DNA of 64,000 bases from Thalassotalea sp. G2M2-11 (GCF_017168195.1 NZ_JADNYL010000001.1:620001-684000); one strand, 5' to 3'. Shown: positions 50,922-60,354, numbered from the stretch's first letter. The notes: a model not told the origin generated them from the sequence alone. A program made the numbers and translations.

Positions 50922-51167
50922 ATGAGTAATTGTCAGAAAGAAACGATCACGATTATTTACTATAGCGATGCGTCATTAGAGTTAGAGCATTTAGTTTGTC
51001 AATTAGAGAAAGCTGAAAGTGGCCGAGTCGTTATTCCAGATGAATTAAAGCAAGGAAAATCAATTATTGCGGTTTGTCATGGCGAAGTAAATATCCTCAA
51101 TAAAGCGGGTGAGCGTATTATTCCTCATGTGTTGGTGACATCGACACAGCCCCAGTTAATCAAATAA
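50922..51167 (+). CDS. Small conserved protein, TIGR02922-like
   Basis: An 81-residue soluble protein with no signal or membrane segment. It resembles the small TIGR02922 family found in Colwellia, Shewanella and relatives. Visible features are an N-terminal strand ETITIIYYSD, a helix with LEHLVCQLEKAESG, and a C-terminal stretch ending HVLVTSTQP. The function is unknown. GAAGGGAAAT upstream of ATG 50922 is a good ribosome binding site. It is a single gene between the nag and ccm terminators. The family name is from memory of its phylogenetic spread and size; confidence in the gene being real is higher than in the name. Confidence 0.72.
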   Translation: MSNCQKETITIIYYSDASLELEHLVCQLEKAESGRVVIPDELKQGKSIIAVCHGEVNILNKAGERIIPHVLVTSTQPQLIK

Positions 51168-51194
51168 AAACGCCGAGTTAGAGACTCGGCGTTT
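51168..51194. terminator. Bidirectional terminator
   Basis: AAACGCCGAG / CTCGGCGTTT is a 10-bp perfect stem with a 7-nt loop between the convergent TIGR02922-like and ccmE genes. Confidence 0.9.
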
Positions 51195-51223
51195 CTGTCA
51201 TTGGTTTAACAATCAGTTAATGG

Positions 51224-51709
51224 TTAGTAACCTTTTTCTAATTGTTCATCTGAGTATTTGGGGGCTTCATGTCCTTCGCCTAATGAATCAGCAATTTCTT
51301 TTGGCATGTAGTTTTCATCATGCTTAGCTAATACTTCAGACGCTTCTAACACGGTTTGATCAATCAAAGAGCCGTTGGCAATGATCCCTTGTCCTTCACG
51401 AAATAAATCAGGCAAAATACCATCGTATTTTATTGTCATGATTTCACCTTTATTGGTGAGATCAAACTGTACTTTTAAGCTGTCCTCGTCACGCTTGACA
51501 CTACCTGCAACCACTAAGCCTCCAACGCGAATACGTTGACCAATCGTTGGTTTGACGCCTGTATCATCTTTGCCATGAACGACTTCATAAGGAGTGTAGA
51601 ATAAATCAATATTCTGACTCAGTGCATAAAGTACTAAACCGATAATTAGCCCAATGCCGGCAAGCACTGATAAAACGATAGTTAACCTTTTTTTTCGACG
51701 TGGGTTCAT
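51224..51709 (-). CDS. ccmE: Cytochrome c-type biogenesis haem chaperone CcmE
   Basis: Carries haem covalently in the periplasm from CcmC to CcmF. One N-terminal transmembrane helix (about 10-28) follows [10 protein letters not shown] beta-barrel (OB-fold) domain follows. The haem-binding His is in [11 protein letters not shown] (about residue 130), with Tyr four residues on as axial ligand. The length of 161 is typical. Its start overlaps the ccmD stop by four bases. It is the last gene of ccmABCDE. Confidence 0.96.
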   Translation of the reverse strand: MNPRRKKRLTIVLSVLAGIGLIIGLVLYALSQNIDLFYTPYEVVHGKDDTGVKPTIGQRIRVGGLVVAGSVKRDEDSLKVQFDLTNKGEIMTIKYDGILPDLFREGQGIIANGSLIDQTVLEASEVLAKHDENYMPKEIADSLGEGHEAPKYSDEQLEKGY

Positions 51710-51945
51710 GAATCTGCCTCTTGTAAACTTTGCTCTTGTTGCATCACCTGTTGATTAAGTGCTGCCTGCTTTAACTTTTGTTCGCGTTGTTGGCGTTGCT
51801 GGATTTGTTTAATAATACGTTTATTATTGCTGATGCTGGTGATCACTAAACCAAGCAATAATGCTGCACTAACACCATAAGAAAGCCACACATAAAAACC
51901 ATGACCGCCCATAGCAATAAAATCAGCTAAACTAGAAAATTGCAT
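51706..51945 (-). CDS. ccmD: Haem exporter accessory protein CcmD
   Basis: A 79-residue small membrane protein that stabilises the CcmABC-CcmE complex. It begins with the usual F[14 protein letters not shown] motif leading into one transmembrane helix (about 17-38), followed by a long charged Gln/Lys/Arg/Glu-rich tail. One-base overlap with ccmC and four-base overlap with ccmE show coupled translation. Confidence 0.92.
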   Translation of the reverse strand: MQFSSLADFIAMGGHGFYVWLSYGVSAALLLGLVITSISNNKRIIKQIQQRQQREQKLKQAALNQQVMQQEQSLQEADS

Positions 51946-52691
51946 TAGCGTACCTCCACGTTTTTAACATAGTCACGTACCCAAGGGCGCATTGCATTTC
52001 GTGCTAACACTTCATTACGAAAACGAATACAGATCACCCAAGAAATAAAACAGACAAAGCCAAGTAAACAGACAAGAAATGGCCAATACATTTCTGAAGA
52101 CATCGATGGTGCACCTAACTTAGAAACGGTAGAGCCTTGATGTAGGGTATTCCACCATTCAACCGAGTATTTGATGATAGGAATATTCACCACGCCTACT
52201 AGCGATAAAATTCCAGCGGCCTTGCCTGCAAGAGTTTTATCTTCGAACGCATTGTGTAATGCAATCACGCCTAAATATAAAAACAATAAGATAAGTTCAG
52301 AGGTCAAGCGTGCATCCCATATCCACCAAGTCCCCCAAGTAGGGCGTCCCCAAGCCGCACCGGTAAATAAGGCAATTGCAGTCATCACGGCACCAACGGG
52401 AGCCATTGCAGCAGCCGATGCATCGGCAAGTTTTATTTGCCAAACTAAGCTCGACAGTGCAGCAATTGCCATCCCTACATAGATGCCCATAGACAACATG
52501 GCGGCAGGCACATGCAGATAAAATATTCTAAAGCTATTACCTTGCTGATAATCAGCAGGGACAAAAAGTAACGCCCAAATAATACCGATAGTTAATAACA
52601 CAAAGGTTAACTTGGAAAACCAAGGAATAAGTTTACCAGTGAAGTGATAACTCACTTCAGGATTTGCATAAGGGTGTAGCCATTTCCACAT
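51945..52691 (-). CDS. ccmC: Haem exporter/handling protein CcmC
   Basis: Six-transmembrane protein of the haem-handling family that loads haem on CcmE. The tryptophan-rich WWD motif WGTWWIWDARLTSE is present with flanking conserved His residues (FYLHVPAAM and NTLHQGST). The length of 248 is standard. It overlaps ccmB and ccmD by one base each. Confidence 0.96.
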   Translation of the reverse strand: MWKWLHPYANPEVSYHFTGKLIPWFSKLTFVLLTIGIIWALLFVPADYQQGNSFRIFYLHVPAAMLSMGIYVGMAIAALSSLVWQIKLADASAAAMAPVGAVMTAIALFTGAAWGRPTWGTWWIWDARLTSELILLFLYLGVIALHNAFEDKTLAGKAAGILSLVGVVNIPIIKYSVEWWNTLHQGSTVSKLGAPSMSSEMYWPFLVCLLGFVCFISWVICIRFRNEVLARNAMRPWVRDYVKNVEVR

Positions 52692-53434
52692 TAGTTAGTA
52701 CTCACTTTTAGTGCGGCGCTAACCGCAAATGGAGATAAAGTTAATGAACCAATAAAAAGAGCGGCAATTATAGCAAGTTGTCCGCTATAGGGTAAGTTCA
52801 TTGCGGCAGTATCTATTGCGCTTGTGGCAAAGATCAGTACCGGAATATATAAAGGCAATACCAATAGGCTTAACAGTACGCCGCCTTTTTTAATACCGAC
52901 GGTTAATGCCACACCGATAGCACCAAGAAAACTCAATACAGGGGTGCCGATTAATAGCGTTAACATCAGTGCTAGATAGCTGTTTTCATTAAGGTTTAAT
53001 AATATTGCTAATAGAGGCGCGACAAATATAAGAGGCAGACCGGTTAAACACCAATGGGCAATAATTTTTGCTAGCACAATTAAAAACAAAGGATGTGGGC
53101 TTAATAGCATTTGCTCTAATGAACCATCAGCGTGGTCAGATTTAAACAAGCGATCAAGCGATAGTAGCGTTGATAATAATGCCGCTACCCAAATAATGCC
53201 AGGGGCAATGCGTGCTAGCGTGTTAGATTCTGGCCCGATACCAAGCGGAAAAAGCGTGATAACAATGATAAAAAATAACAGCGGGTTTAAAATATCGTCT
53301 TTATGGCGAAAAGCGATGGTTAGATCTCGCTTAAATACTAATAAGAAAGCCTCTCTGTATGACTGAGAATGTTCAGTGCTGCTTTGGCTGCTGATGTTAA
53401 TGCTCGTTGGCTTCATATTAGGTATATTATTCAT
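52691..53434 (-). CDS. ccmB: Haem exporter permease CcmB
   Basis: Membrane subunit of the CcmAB ABC transporter that powers release of holo-CcmE. Six hydrophobic segments; family wording includes FKRDLTIAFRHKDDILNPLLFF, PGIIWVAALLSTLLSLDRLF and DGSLEQMLLSP. At 247 residues it carries an N-terminal Ser/Gln-rich extension of about 25 residues relative to the E. coli protein. I see no alternative start codon inside that extension, so it is probably real. Confidence 0.94.
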   Translation of the reverse strand: MNNIPNMKPTSINISSQSSTEHSQSYREAFLLVFKRDLTIAFRHKDDILNPLLFFIIVITLFPLGIGPESNTLARIAPGIIWVAALLSTLLSLDRLFKSDHADGSLEQMLLSPHPLFLIVLAKIIAHWCLTGLPLIFVAPLLAILLNLNENSYLALMLTLLIGTPVLSFLGAIGVALTVGIKKGGVLLSLLVLPLYIPVLIFATSAIDTAAMNLPYSGQLAIIAALFIGSLTLSPFAVSAALKVSTN

Positions 53435-53438
53435 AAAG

Positions 53439-54074
53439 TTAATAAAAACGGTATTCCAGTATAATTTTTTGATAAAGCTCAGTCGGCATAGCGAGATCTT
53501 GATGAGTGGTTAAAATCACACAACCGCCTTTTTTGGCATGATCTATCATCAGTTGCTCTAGTTTTTTCACACCAAGCTTATCTATAGCGGTAAAAGGTTC
53601 GTCTAAAATCCAGATAGGCGCTTGGCTTTGCCAAAGCTTAGCTAATGCAATACGGCGGTGTTGACCGGCACTCAGATGAGAGGCCAACGCATCTTCAAAA
53701 CCAAGTAAATTGACTTTACCTAAGGTTGTTTCTGCCTGTGAGGCATCTAAACCATTTAACGCAAGATTAAAACGTAAGTTTTCTTGAGCCGACATTTCAC
53801 CTTTAATACCTGCTAAGTGACCAATATAAAGTAAATGACGATTAAAATACTCTCTATCTTGGTTGATGGGTATTTGATTGAAACTTACCTGACCTTCATA
53901 TGGTTGTGAAAGTCCTGCCAAGATGCGTAATAAACTGGTTTTGCCAGCACCATTGGGCCCTTCTATTTGAATAATATCACCCGCATTAATATTAAAGCTG
54001 AGATTTTCAAATAAAATTCTCTCTTCTCTGATACAAGTCAGCTGTTGAGCACTTAGTAATGAAGTTATTGGCAT
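53439..54074 (-). CDS. ccmA: Haem exporter ATPase CcmA
   Basis: ABC-type ATPase. Walker A is [12 protein letters not shown], the signature motif is [16 protein letters not shown], and Walker B is [12 protein letters not shown], followed by the H-loop in LTTHQDL. The length of 211 is typical of CcmA. It is the first gene of the minus-strand ccmABCDE unit and divergent from ccmF across 287 bp. Confidence 0.96.
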   Translation of the reverse strand: MPITSLLSAQQLTCIREERILFENLSFNINAGDIIQIEGPNGAGKTSLLRILAGLSQPYEGQVSFNQIPINQDREYFNRHLLYIGHLAGIKGEMSAQENLRFNLALNGLDASQAETTLGKVNLLGFEDALASHLSAGQHRRIALAKLWQSQAPIWILDEPFTAIDKLGVKKLEQLMIDHAKKGGCVILTTHQDLAMPTELYQKIILEYRFY

Positions 54075-54092
54075 TTATGGTACAAACTTAAG

Positions 54093-54106
54093 TTGATATA
54101 TATCAC
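54093..54106. promoter_or_regulatory. FNR/EtrA-like box in the ccmA-ccmF intergenic region
   Basis: TTGATATATATCAC matches the FNR consensus TTGAT-N4-ATCAA with one mismatch. It is centred about 25 bp from the ccmA ATG. That is closer than usual for an activator, so it could act as a repressor site or be fortuitous. The rest of this 287-bp divergent promoter region is AT-rich; GGAGAGC before ccmF is its ribosome binding site. Confidence 0.4.
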
Positions 54107-54361
54107 TTCTGAATAATGGTATTTTAAATAGAAGTTATTTTTAATGACTTGATCCAGATCCTACTACATGCAAAGAAATTATCATACTATAACTGCGTTC
54201 TATAACGAGCGAGACTAGTTAACTCATTTCGATAAGAAGTTCACTCTTTGATGAATTTTTATGATAAACAGTGTTAGAATTGCTGCGTTTAATTAATTGT
54301 TAATTTGATAAATGTATTTTGTGCCGTACTTGCAGCATAAGAGACTATTCGGAGAGCTGAT

Positions 54362-56353
54362 ATGATACCAGAGTTAGGGCATTTTGCCTTAATCATTGGC
54401 CTAGCCTTTGCAGTATGCTTGAGCATAATCCCGTTAGTGGGGATCTATAGCCATCAAAGTAAATTGGTGAGCTACGCAAAACCACTAACCTTCGGTATGT
54501 TTGCCTTTACGGCAATTAGTATTGTTATTCTTGGCTACAGTTTCGTTGTCGATGACTTTTCGGTGAAATATATTGCGAGTCATTCCAATTCCCACTTACC
54601 GTATTACTTTAAAATGAGTGCTGTTTGGGGGGGGCATGAAGGTTCCTTATTGCTTTGGGTCTTTTCGTTAACGGCGTGGACCATGGCCGTTGCACGCTTT
54701 AGTAAAGGGATTGATGAAGCCTTTATCGCCCGTGTGCTTTCGGTATTAGGTATGGTGGCCGTAGGTTTTATGCTGTTTACCTTACTAACCTCAAACCCTT
54801 TCGAACGCTTGTGGCCAATGGTGCCTCAAGAAGGGCGTGATTTAAACCCATTGTTGCAAGACGTTGGTCTGATTATTCATCCGCCACTATTATATTTAGG
54901 TTATGTTGGTTTTGCAGTGTCTTTTGCTTTTGCGATTGCGGCACTCATGGTGGGCAAACTCGATGCTGCTTGGGCGCGATGGGCAAGACCTTGGGTAGTT
55001 GGTGCATGGATCTTTTTAACATTAGGTATCGCAATCGGAAGTTGGTGGGCTTATTACGAACTTGGCTGGGGCGGCTGGTGGTTCTGGGATCCAGTTGAGA
55101 ATGCTTCTTTTATGCCTTGGCTCGTTGGTACCGCATTATTACATTCCCTTGCGGTTACTGAAAAACGCGGTACTTTTAGAAACTGGACGGTATTACTGGC
55201 GATATTTGCCTTTAGTTTAAGTTTACTAGGTACTTTCTTAGTGCGCTCAGGGGTGATCACTTCAGTGCACTCTTTTGCTGCAGATCCAACACGTGGTGCC
55301 TTTATTTTACTGTTACTCGCTCTTGCGGTGGGTGGCTCATTTACCTTATTTGCATTTCGTGCGTCAAATGTTGCCAGCTTTAGTCGTTTTTCATTTTACT
55401 CGCGTGAAACCGCGTTACTTTTGTGTAACATCATTTTAGTGGTCGCCTGTGTAACTGTACTGCTTGGCACAATTTATCCGTTGATACTAGATGCTGCCGG
55501 TTTAGGTAAAATATCGGTTGGACCACCGTACTTTAATGCGGTATTTATCCCGATCATGAGTTTACTGTTTATTATTATGGGGATTGGGCCATTAATCCGC
55601 TGGAAGAAAGCAAAAAAAGGTGAATTAAGAAAACAAATCACTAAACCGTCAATCATTAGTATTGTGTTGGGGGCAATATTCCCAGTGCTTTATGCTGGCG
55701 AAGTTAATGTAATGGCCAGCTTTGGTATGATGCTAGCGTTTTGGGTATCATTTGTCGTGATTAAAGATTTACGTAATCAAGCAAAAGGGAGCCAAAATCG
55801 CTATGACTTTTCTAAGGTGAGCTTAAGCCAATGGGGAATGACGATTGCTCATTTTGGTATTGCTGTCACTATTGTTGGCGTTACGCTTGTTTCGATATAT
55901 GAAAGAGAAGTCAGTGTTAAAATGTTTGAAAATGATACTGTGAATGTCTCTGGTTACGACGTGACTTTTAAAGGAATTAAAGCGGTTAAAGGACCAAACT
56001 ACAGTGCCGAACAAGGGCAGTTAGAAATATCAAAAGATGGTGATTTTGTTGCGTTATTAAAACCGGAACGCCGTACCTATCTGGTGCAAACGATGGGAAT
56101 GACAGAGGCTGGTATTGATCCTGGTTTATTCAGGGATATTTACGTTGCCTTGGGTGACCCATTACCACAAAATGCATGGGCAATACGCATTCACTATAAA
56201 CCATTCGTCCGTTGGATTTGGTTGGGTGCTATTTTTATGTCATTAGGTGGTGTTATGGCGATGCTAGATAAACGTTATCGCCGTCGTAAAAAAGTGACGA
56301 GTGCTGTGCCAGCTTCGACTAATGTGCAACAACCATTATCTGAAGGGGCATAA
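54362..56353 (+). CDS. ccmF: Cytochrome c haem lyase subunit CcmF
   Basis: Large multi-pass membrane protein that attaches haem to apocytochrome c with CcmH/CcmI. It has the WWD signature WGGWWFWDPVENASFMPW (near residue 235), the CcmF-type MSAVWGGHEGSLLLW segment and LNPLLQDVGLIIHPPLLYLGY, with about 14-15 transmembrane segments and a late periplasmic domain. The length of 663 residues matches the family. It is first in ccmFGHI-hemH, divergent from ccmA. Confidence 0.96.
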   Translation: MIPELGHFALIIGLAFAVCLSIIPLVGIYSHQSKLVSYAKPLTFGMFAFTAISIVILGYSFVVDDFSVKYIASHSNSHLPYYFKMSAVWGGHEGSLLLWVFSLTAWTMAVARFSKGIDEAFIARVLSVLGMVAVGFMLFTLLTSNPFERLWPMVPQEGRDLNPLLQDVGLIIHPPLLYLGYVGFAVSFAFAIAALMVGKLDAAWARWARPWVVGAWIFLTLGIAIGSWWAYYELGWGGWWFWDPVENASFMPWLVGTALLHSLAVTEKRGTFRNWTVLLAIFAFSLSLLGTFLVRSGVITSVHSFAADPTRGAFILLLLALAVGGSFTLFAFRASNVASFSRFSFYSRETALLLCNIILVVACVTVLLGTIYPLILDAAGLGKISVGPPYFNAVFIPIMSLLFIIMGIGPLIRWKKAKKGELRKQITKPSIISIVLGAIFPVLYAGEVNVMASFGMMLAFWVSFVVIKDLRNQAKGSQNRYDFSKVSLSQWGMTIAHFGIAVTIVGVTLVSIYEREVSVKMFENDTVNVSGYDVTFKGIKAVKGPNYSAEQGQLEISKDGDFVALLKPERRTYLVQTMGMTEAGIDPGLFRDIYVALGDPLPQNAWAIRIHYKPFVRWIWLGAIFMSLGGVMAMLDKRYRRRKKVTSAVPASTNVQQPLSEGA

Positions 56354-56356
56354 TTC

Positions 56357-56908
56357 ATGAATAAAATTATTCGTTTTATTCCACTAATTTTATTTATTGC
56401 ACTGGGTGTTGTGTTATATAGAGGTTTGTCCTTGAACCCTCAGGCACTACCGTCTGCATTGATTGGGCAAAAGATGCCAAGTTTTCAACTCACCCAGTTA
56501 TTACAACCTAAGGTGATGTTAACTGAGCAAGACTTGCAAGGTGATATTGTATTGCTCAACGTTTGGGGCACATGGTGTGTGTATTGTAAATACGAACATC
56601 CTTATTTAGTGGATATTGCCCAAAGTGGTCGTGTCGCACTTTACGGTTTAAATTATAAAGATGATCGTCAAGATGCTGCGCAATGGCTTAAAGATTATGA
56701 AGACCCATATCAGCTGTCAATTTTTGATCCCTTAGGTAAATTAGGGATTGAATTAGGGGTAACTGCTGCGCCTGAAACATTTGTCATTGATAGAAATGGC
56801 ATTATACGTATGAAGCATGTTGGACCCATTGATGGTCGAGTTTGGAAAGATAAGTTTTTGCCTATGATTGAGAACTTAGAAAAAGAGTATCAAGGGGAGA
56901 ATTCATGA
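56357..56908 (+). CDS. ccmG: Thiol:disulfide interchange protein CcmG/DsbE
   Basis: Membrane-anchored periplasmic thioredoxin-like protein that keeps apocytochrome cysteines reduced. An N-terminal membrane anchor (about 5-22) is followed by the active site WGTWCVYCKYEHP (CVYC) and the cis-Pro region GVTAAPETFVID. CcmG typically has WCPTC or similar; the two Cys are intact. It overlaps ccmH by four bases. Confidence 0.95.
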   Translation: MNKIIRFIPLILFIALGVVLYRGLSLNPQALPSALIGQKMPSFQLTQLLQPKVMLTEQDLQGDIVLLNVWGTWCVYCKYEHPYLVDIAQSGRVALYGLNYKDDRQDAAQWLKDYEDPYQLSIFDPLGKLGIELGVTAAPETFVIDRNGIIRMKHVGPIDGRVWKDKFLPMIENLEKEYQGENS

Positions 56909-57366
56909 AGCATATCTTCAGTGCCGTATTAATGTCTTTAATAGTAAGCTTCGCAGCTCATGCTTGGAACACTGACACATACGTATTTAATGATTTGGTG
57001 ACTGAAAAACGCTATAAGTCTTTAGTGAAAGAATTACGCTGTCCTAAATGTCAAAATCAAAACCTTGCCGATTCAAATTCTCCAATTGCCGCTGATTTAC
57101 GTCGTGAAGTATATGGGTTATTGCAACAAGGTAAGTCAGATGGTGAAATCGTAGACTTTATGGTGAAGCGCTATGGTGAATTCGTATTATATCGTCCGAA
57201 AGTATCAGGCCTTACTTACGTTTTGTGGTTTGGCCCCGCAATTTTATTATTGATAGGTGCTTTTGTGGTCGTCATGATACTGCGGAAGAAACCCGCTAAA
57301 AAAATCGAAAAATCCTTATCGGATGATCAGCAAGATAAACTCGCGCAAATTTTAAAAGATAAATAA
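56905..57366 (+). CDS. ccmH: Cytochrome c-type biogenesis protein CcmH
   Basis: Periplasm-facing thioredoxin-like reductant/chaperone for apocytochrome c. The signal peptide (about 1-20, ending AHAW) precedes the three-helix domain with the redox motif LRCPKCQNQNLADSN (CPKC). One C-terminal transmembrane helix (about 105-127) and a basic tail follow. The 153-residue form is the short CcmH; the TPR part is the separate ccmI gene that follows after 3 bp. Confidence 0.95.
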   Translation: MKHIFSAVLMSLIVSFAAHAWNTDTYVFNDLVTEKRYKSLVKELRCPKCQNQNLADSNSPIAADLRREVYGLLQQGKSDGEIVDFMVKRYGEFVLYRPKVSGLTYVLWFGPAILLLIGAFVVVMILRKKPAKKIEKSLSDDQQDKLAQILKDK

Positions 57367-57369
57367 GCC

Positions 57370-58623
57370 ATGATAGAACTGTTAATAATCGTTATCGCCT
57401 TTATCCTATTATTATTGGTAGTGATATGGGCGCATTACATCACGCAAAATAAGCAACAAACAGTAACGGATAATAGTTTTCGTGATGAGACTAATGTGCG
57501 TTTGTACCATGAACATAAAGAAGAAATTGAAAGGGACTTTCAACAAGGTGGCCTAGATGAAGAAAGCTACCAGTATTTGAAGGCAGAATTAGATCAAAGT
57601 TTGTTGTCTGATATTGAAGATAATGCGCAAGAAGCTGCCCAGGGAGAGGTGCAAGGCAAGCCGTTATCAATAATTTGGCCAGTAATGTTAAGCATATTTA
57701 TCTTGGTGTTTAGTGGCTATTTTTATACGCAACACGGCGCATTTGATCTTATTTTAAATACGCCAAAAGCAGAAACTGGTCACGAAGTTCTGGATGAGCA
57801 GCAACAAGCGATTGTTCAAATTCAAAAACTGAAGCAAATGACTCAGCAGCAACCGGATAATTCTGATGCTTGGTATAGTTTAGGACAGGCATTAGTGGGG
57901 ATTGGTGAATTTGATGACGCATTAGCTGCTTTTGATCGTGTCATTGCTATTGATGGTGAACATGCCGATTTATTTGGCGCCAAAGCACAAGCAAGCTATT
58001 ACAAAAATCAACAGAGAATTACACCTCAAGTTCAGACATATATCGATAAAGCACTTGCGTTAGATGCGCGTGATCCGTCAACCAATATTTTGTTAGGTAT
58101 GGATCACTTTGTGAATAAAAATTATCAAGCGGCGATTAATGCTTGGCAGTTGGTGGTTGATGAAAGTCGCCCAACCGTTAATGTTGATGCGTTAAAAGCG
58201 GCGATAGTCGAAGCAAAAAATCGTTTAGCATTAACTGGGGGAGAAGTCGCTGACACTAACGCGACTACTGGCCCTCAACTGGCGATAAGTCTCAGCATTA
58301 GCGATGAAATCATCCAAGAGTTGAGTCAAGGGGAAGATAAAGTGGTTTTTGTTTACGCGACTCCCGCTGATGGTACTCGTATGCCACTTGCTGCAGTGAA
58401 ATTAAATGCCAGTGATTTACCTATTGATATCGTGCTAAATGATGCCCGTGCCATGACACCACAAGCAAAGTTAAGTGATGTCGAGCAGGTTCATCTTTAT
58501 GCCATTATCTCTCATGATGGTGGTGTTGGTATTAAACCGGGCGATTATAAAGCGGAGCTCAATAATGTCAGTGTCAATGAAGCCGCACCGATAAATATGA
58601 TTATTGATAGTGTCGTTCAATAA
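57370..58623 (+). CDS. ccmI: Cytochrome c biogenesis TPR chaperone CcmI
   Basis: Delivers apocytochrome c to the CcmF/H haem lyase. Two transmembrane helices (about 3-22 and 98-118) enclose a cytosolic coiled coil with the family-like NVRLYHEHKEEIERD. The periplasmic part has TPR units (QQPDNSDAWYSLGQALVGIG, FDDALAAFDRVIAIDGEHAD). The C-terminal beta-rich domain ends GDYKAELNNVSVNE. The length of 417 is usual for the two-part CcmI. Confidence 0.92.
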   Translation: MIELLIIVIAFILLLLVVIWAHYITQNKQQTVTDNSFRDETNVRLYHEHKEEIERDFQQGGLDEESYQYLKAELDQSLLSDIEDNAQEAAQGEVQGKPLSIIWPVMLSIFILVFSGYFYTQHGAFDLILNTPKAETGHEVLDEQQQAIVQIQKLKQMTQQQPDNSDAWYSLGQALVGIGEFDDALAAFDRVIAIDGEHADLFGAKAQASYYKNQQRITPQVQTYIDKALALDARDPSTNILLGMDHFVNKNYQAAINAWQLVVDESRPTVNVDALKAAIVEAKNRLALTGGEVADTNATTGPQLAISLSISDEIIQELSQGEDKVVFVYATPADGTRMPLAAVKLNASDLPIDIVLNDARAMTPQAKLSDVEQVHLYAIISHDGGVGIKPGDYKAELNNVSVNEAAPINMIIDSVVQ

Positions 58624-58642
58624 ATTTACCTGAGGAATACCA

Positions 58643-59665
58643 TTGAAGTCTCGTTATTTAGGCCGTGATCGTTCAATCCATCAACAGCAGCGAAAAACTG
58701 GGATCATTCTGACCAATTTAGGTACCCCAGATGCTCCCACTAGCAGTGCATTGCGTCAGTATCTACGTGAATTCTTATCGGATCCGCGTGTAGTTGAGAT
58801 CCCTCGTGTTATTTGGATGCTTATTTTACATGGCATTATTTTGCGAGTAAGACCTAAGAAATCTGCCAAGTTGTATGAAAGTATTTGGACAAAAGAAGGC
58901 TCGCCACTATTAGTGATCACCGAGAAATTGCGCGATAAAGTCGCGGATCAGCTTCAGGTAAGTGAGCGTGAAGATATAGTGCTAGCCATCGGCATGCGTT
59001 ACGGACAACCTGCTATTGGGCAAGTATTGGATAAGTTTCAACAGCAGGGAGTTGATAATATTGTCGTGCTCCCTTTATATCCTCAATATGCTGGCCCAAC
59101 GACAGGTTCGACTTTTGATGCCGTGGTGAATACTATTAAGCAGTGGCGCTGGATCCCATCACTACACTTTATCAATGGTTATTATGATCATCCGCAATAT
59201 ATTAGTGCACTTGCTAATACCATTGATGAGCATGTTGCCAAGCATGGAAAGCCAGAAAAACTCGTTTTTTCTTATCATGGTATGCCCAAGTACTTTTTAG
59301 AAAGTGGTGATCCATATTATTGCTTTTGCCATAAAACCACTCAATTAGTGGCTCAGCAGCTCAATTTAGCACAAGAAGAATACGTGATGACCTTTCAGTC
59401 GCGCTTTGGTAAAGCTGAATGGTTAAAACCATACACGGACGCAACGTTAACTGAATTAGCGCAGTCAGGTACTAAGCATGTCGCGGTCATTAGTCCAGCT
59501 TTTAGTGTTGATTGTTTAGAAACGTTAGAAGAATTAGTCCATGAAAATAAAGATATTTTTATCCAAGCGGGCGGTGAACAATACCACTATATTGCGGCAC
59601 TCAATGATCGGGATGATCACTGTCAATTGATTGCGGACATCATAGAAAATAATCTGAATAAATAA
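58643..59665 (+). CDS. hemH: Ferrochelatase
   Basis: Inserts Fe2+ into protoporphyrin IX, the last step of haem synthesis. Motifs: ILTNLGTPDAP at the N-terminus, LREFLSDPRVVEIP, VVLPLYPQYAGPTTGSTFD, the catalytic-His motif SYHGMPKYF (near residue 212), and the C-terminal SPAFSVDCLETLEEL. The start is TTG at 58643 after TGAGGAA; no ATG is near. It is 19 bp after ccmI, so haem synthesis and cytochrome c maturation look co-transcribed, an arrangement that fits their shared product. Confidence 0.95.
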   Translation: MKSRYLGRDRSIHQQQRKTGIILTNLGTPDAPTSSALRQYLREFLSDPRVVEIPRVIWMLILHGIILRVRPKKSAKLYESIWTKEGSPLLVITEKLRDKVADQLQVSEREDIVLAIGMRYGQPAIGQVLDKFQQQGVDNIVVLPLYPQYAGPTTGSTFDAVVNTIKQWRWIPSLHFINGYYDHPQYISALANTIDEHVAKHGKPEKLVFSYHGMPKYFLESGDPYYCFCHKTTQLVAQQLNLAQEEYVMTFQSRFGKAEWLKPYTDATLTELAQSGTKHVAVISPAFSVDCLETLEELVHENKDIFIQAGGEQYHYIAALNDRDDHCQLIADIIENNLNK

Positions 59666-59740
59666 CCTCAGGTTTGTCTAAGAAATAGCGGCTAGAACCC
59701 CATGGCTTATGCTCGCTGAAGTTAAATACCCGCCCAACAA

Positions 59741-59766
59741 AAAAGGAGCTGATATCAGCTCCTTTT
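59741..59766. terminator. Bidirectional terminator
   Basis: A 26-nt perfect palindrome with outer AAAA/TTTT and core GGAGCTGATATCAGCTCC lies between convergent hemH and the cold-shock gene. Confidence 0.9.
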
Positions 59767-59801
59767 AAAATCTTTTCGTTATCTGCCTTAAAGGACGAGC
59801 C

Positions 59802-60011
59802 TTAAAGGGCGGTAACGTTTTTCGCTTCAGGACCTTTTTGACCTTGTTCAACGGTAAATGAAACCGATTGGCCATCTGTTAAGGTACGGAAACCGTCACC
59901 AGTGATTGCGCTGAAGTGTACAAACACGTCAGGACCGTTTTCTTGCTCGATGAAGCCAAAGCCTTTTGACTCATTAAAAAATTTTACTTTACCAGTTACT
60001 GTATCAGACAT
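59802..60011 (-). CDS. CspA-family cold-shock protein
   Basis: A 69-residue single cold-shock domain that binds single-stranded RNA/DNA. RNP1 is KGFGFIEQE and RNP2 is VFVHFSAI; the surface aromatic residues F18-F20-F31-type pattern is intact. Which paralogue (CspA/C/D/E) it represents cannot be told from sequence alone. It is monocistronic with a leader of about 100 nt or more. Confidence 0.95.
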   Translation of the reverse strand: MSDTVTGKVKFFNESKGFGFIEQENGPDVFVHFSAITGDGFRTLTDGQSVSFTVEQGQKGPEAKNVTAL

Positions 60012-60284
60012 ACCGACATTTCTCGCAGTTAAAAATTAAAAATTGGGCTAAATTAGCCAGTTACGGAGTAAATGCCCTCTACCTAAAGTACAGACAGAGA
60101 AAGGTTTCCAATAACACACTTCTTATAGCGTCTAGGTCAATCAACAGTTGAAAAACTTTATGTTAATCAATCGTTAATCTTATCCTTCTCCCGAAACGCA
60201 AAAACTCAACGCGAAATAATACTAACACAATAATTTGCCAAGATCTTGAAAAAAAATGAACTTTACTTGACTTTTTAATGACAT
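60012..60284 (-). promoter_or_regulatory. Upstream region and leader of the cold-shock gene
   Basis: Between the cold-shock ATG and the valS terminator there is no other gene. On the minus strand TATAAG (60122-60127) could be the -10 box, giving a leader of about 100 nt. That is somewhat shorter than the thermosensing cspA leader of E. coli. I do not see a clear copy of the E. coli cold box, so thermoregulation is unproven here. Confidence 0.4.
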
Positions 60285-60316
60285 AAAAAAACCGCATATA
60301 ACAATTATATGCGGTT
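60285..60316 (-). terminator. Terminator after valS
   Basis: AACCGCATATAA / TTATATGCGGTT form a 12-bp perfect stem with a 3-nt loop. On the minus strand it is followed by a run of T (A-run 60285-60290 on plus), 38 bp after the valS stop. Confidence 0.92.
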
Positions 60317-60354
60317 GTTGGTATTGCGGGTTTTAACAATCGAATGTTTTGTCG

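Noticed and set aside
60012-60130. Cold box / cspA-type thermosensing leader
   Set aside because: No clear copy of the E. coli cold box was found in the leader, so only a general upstream region is reported.
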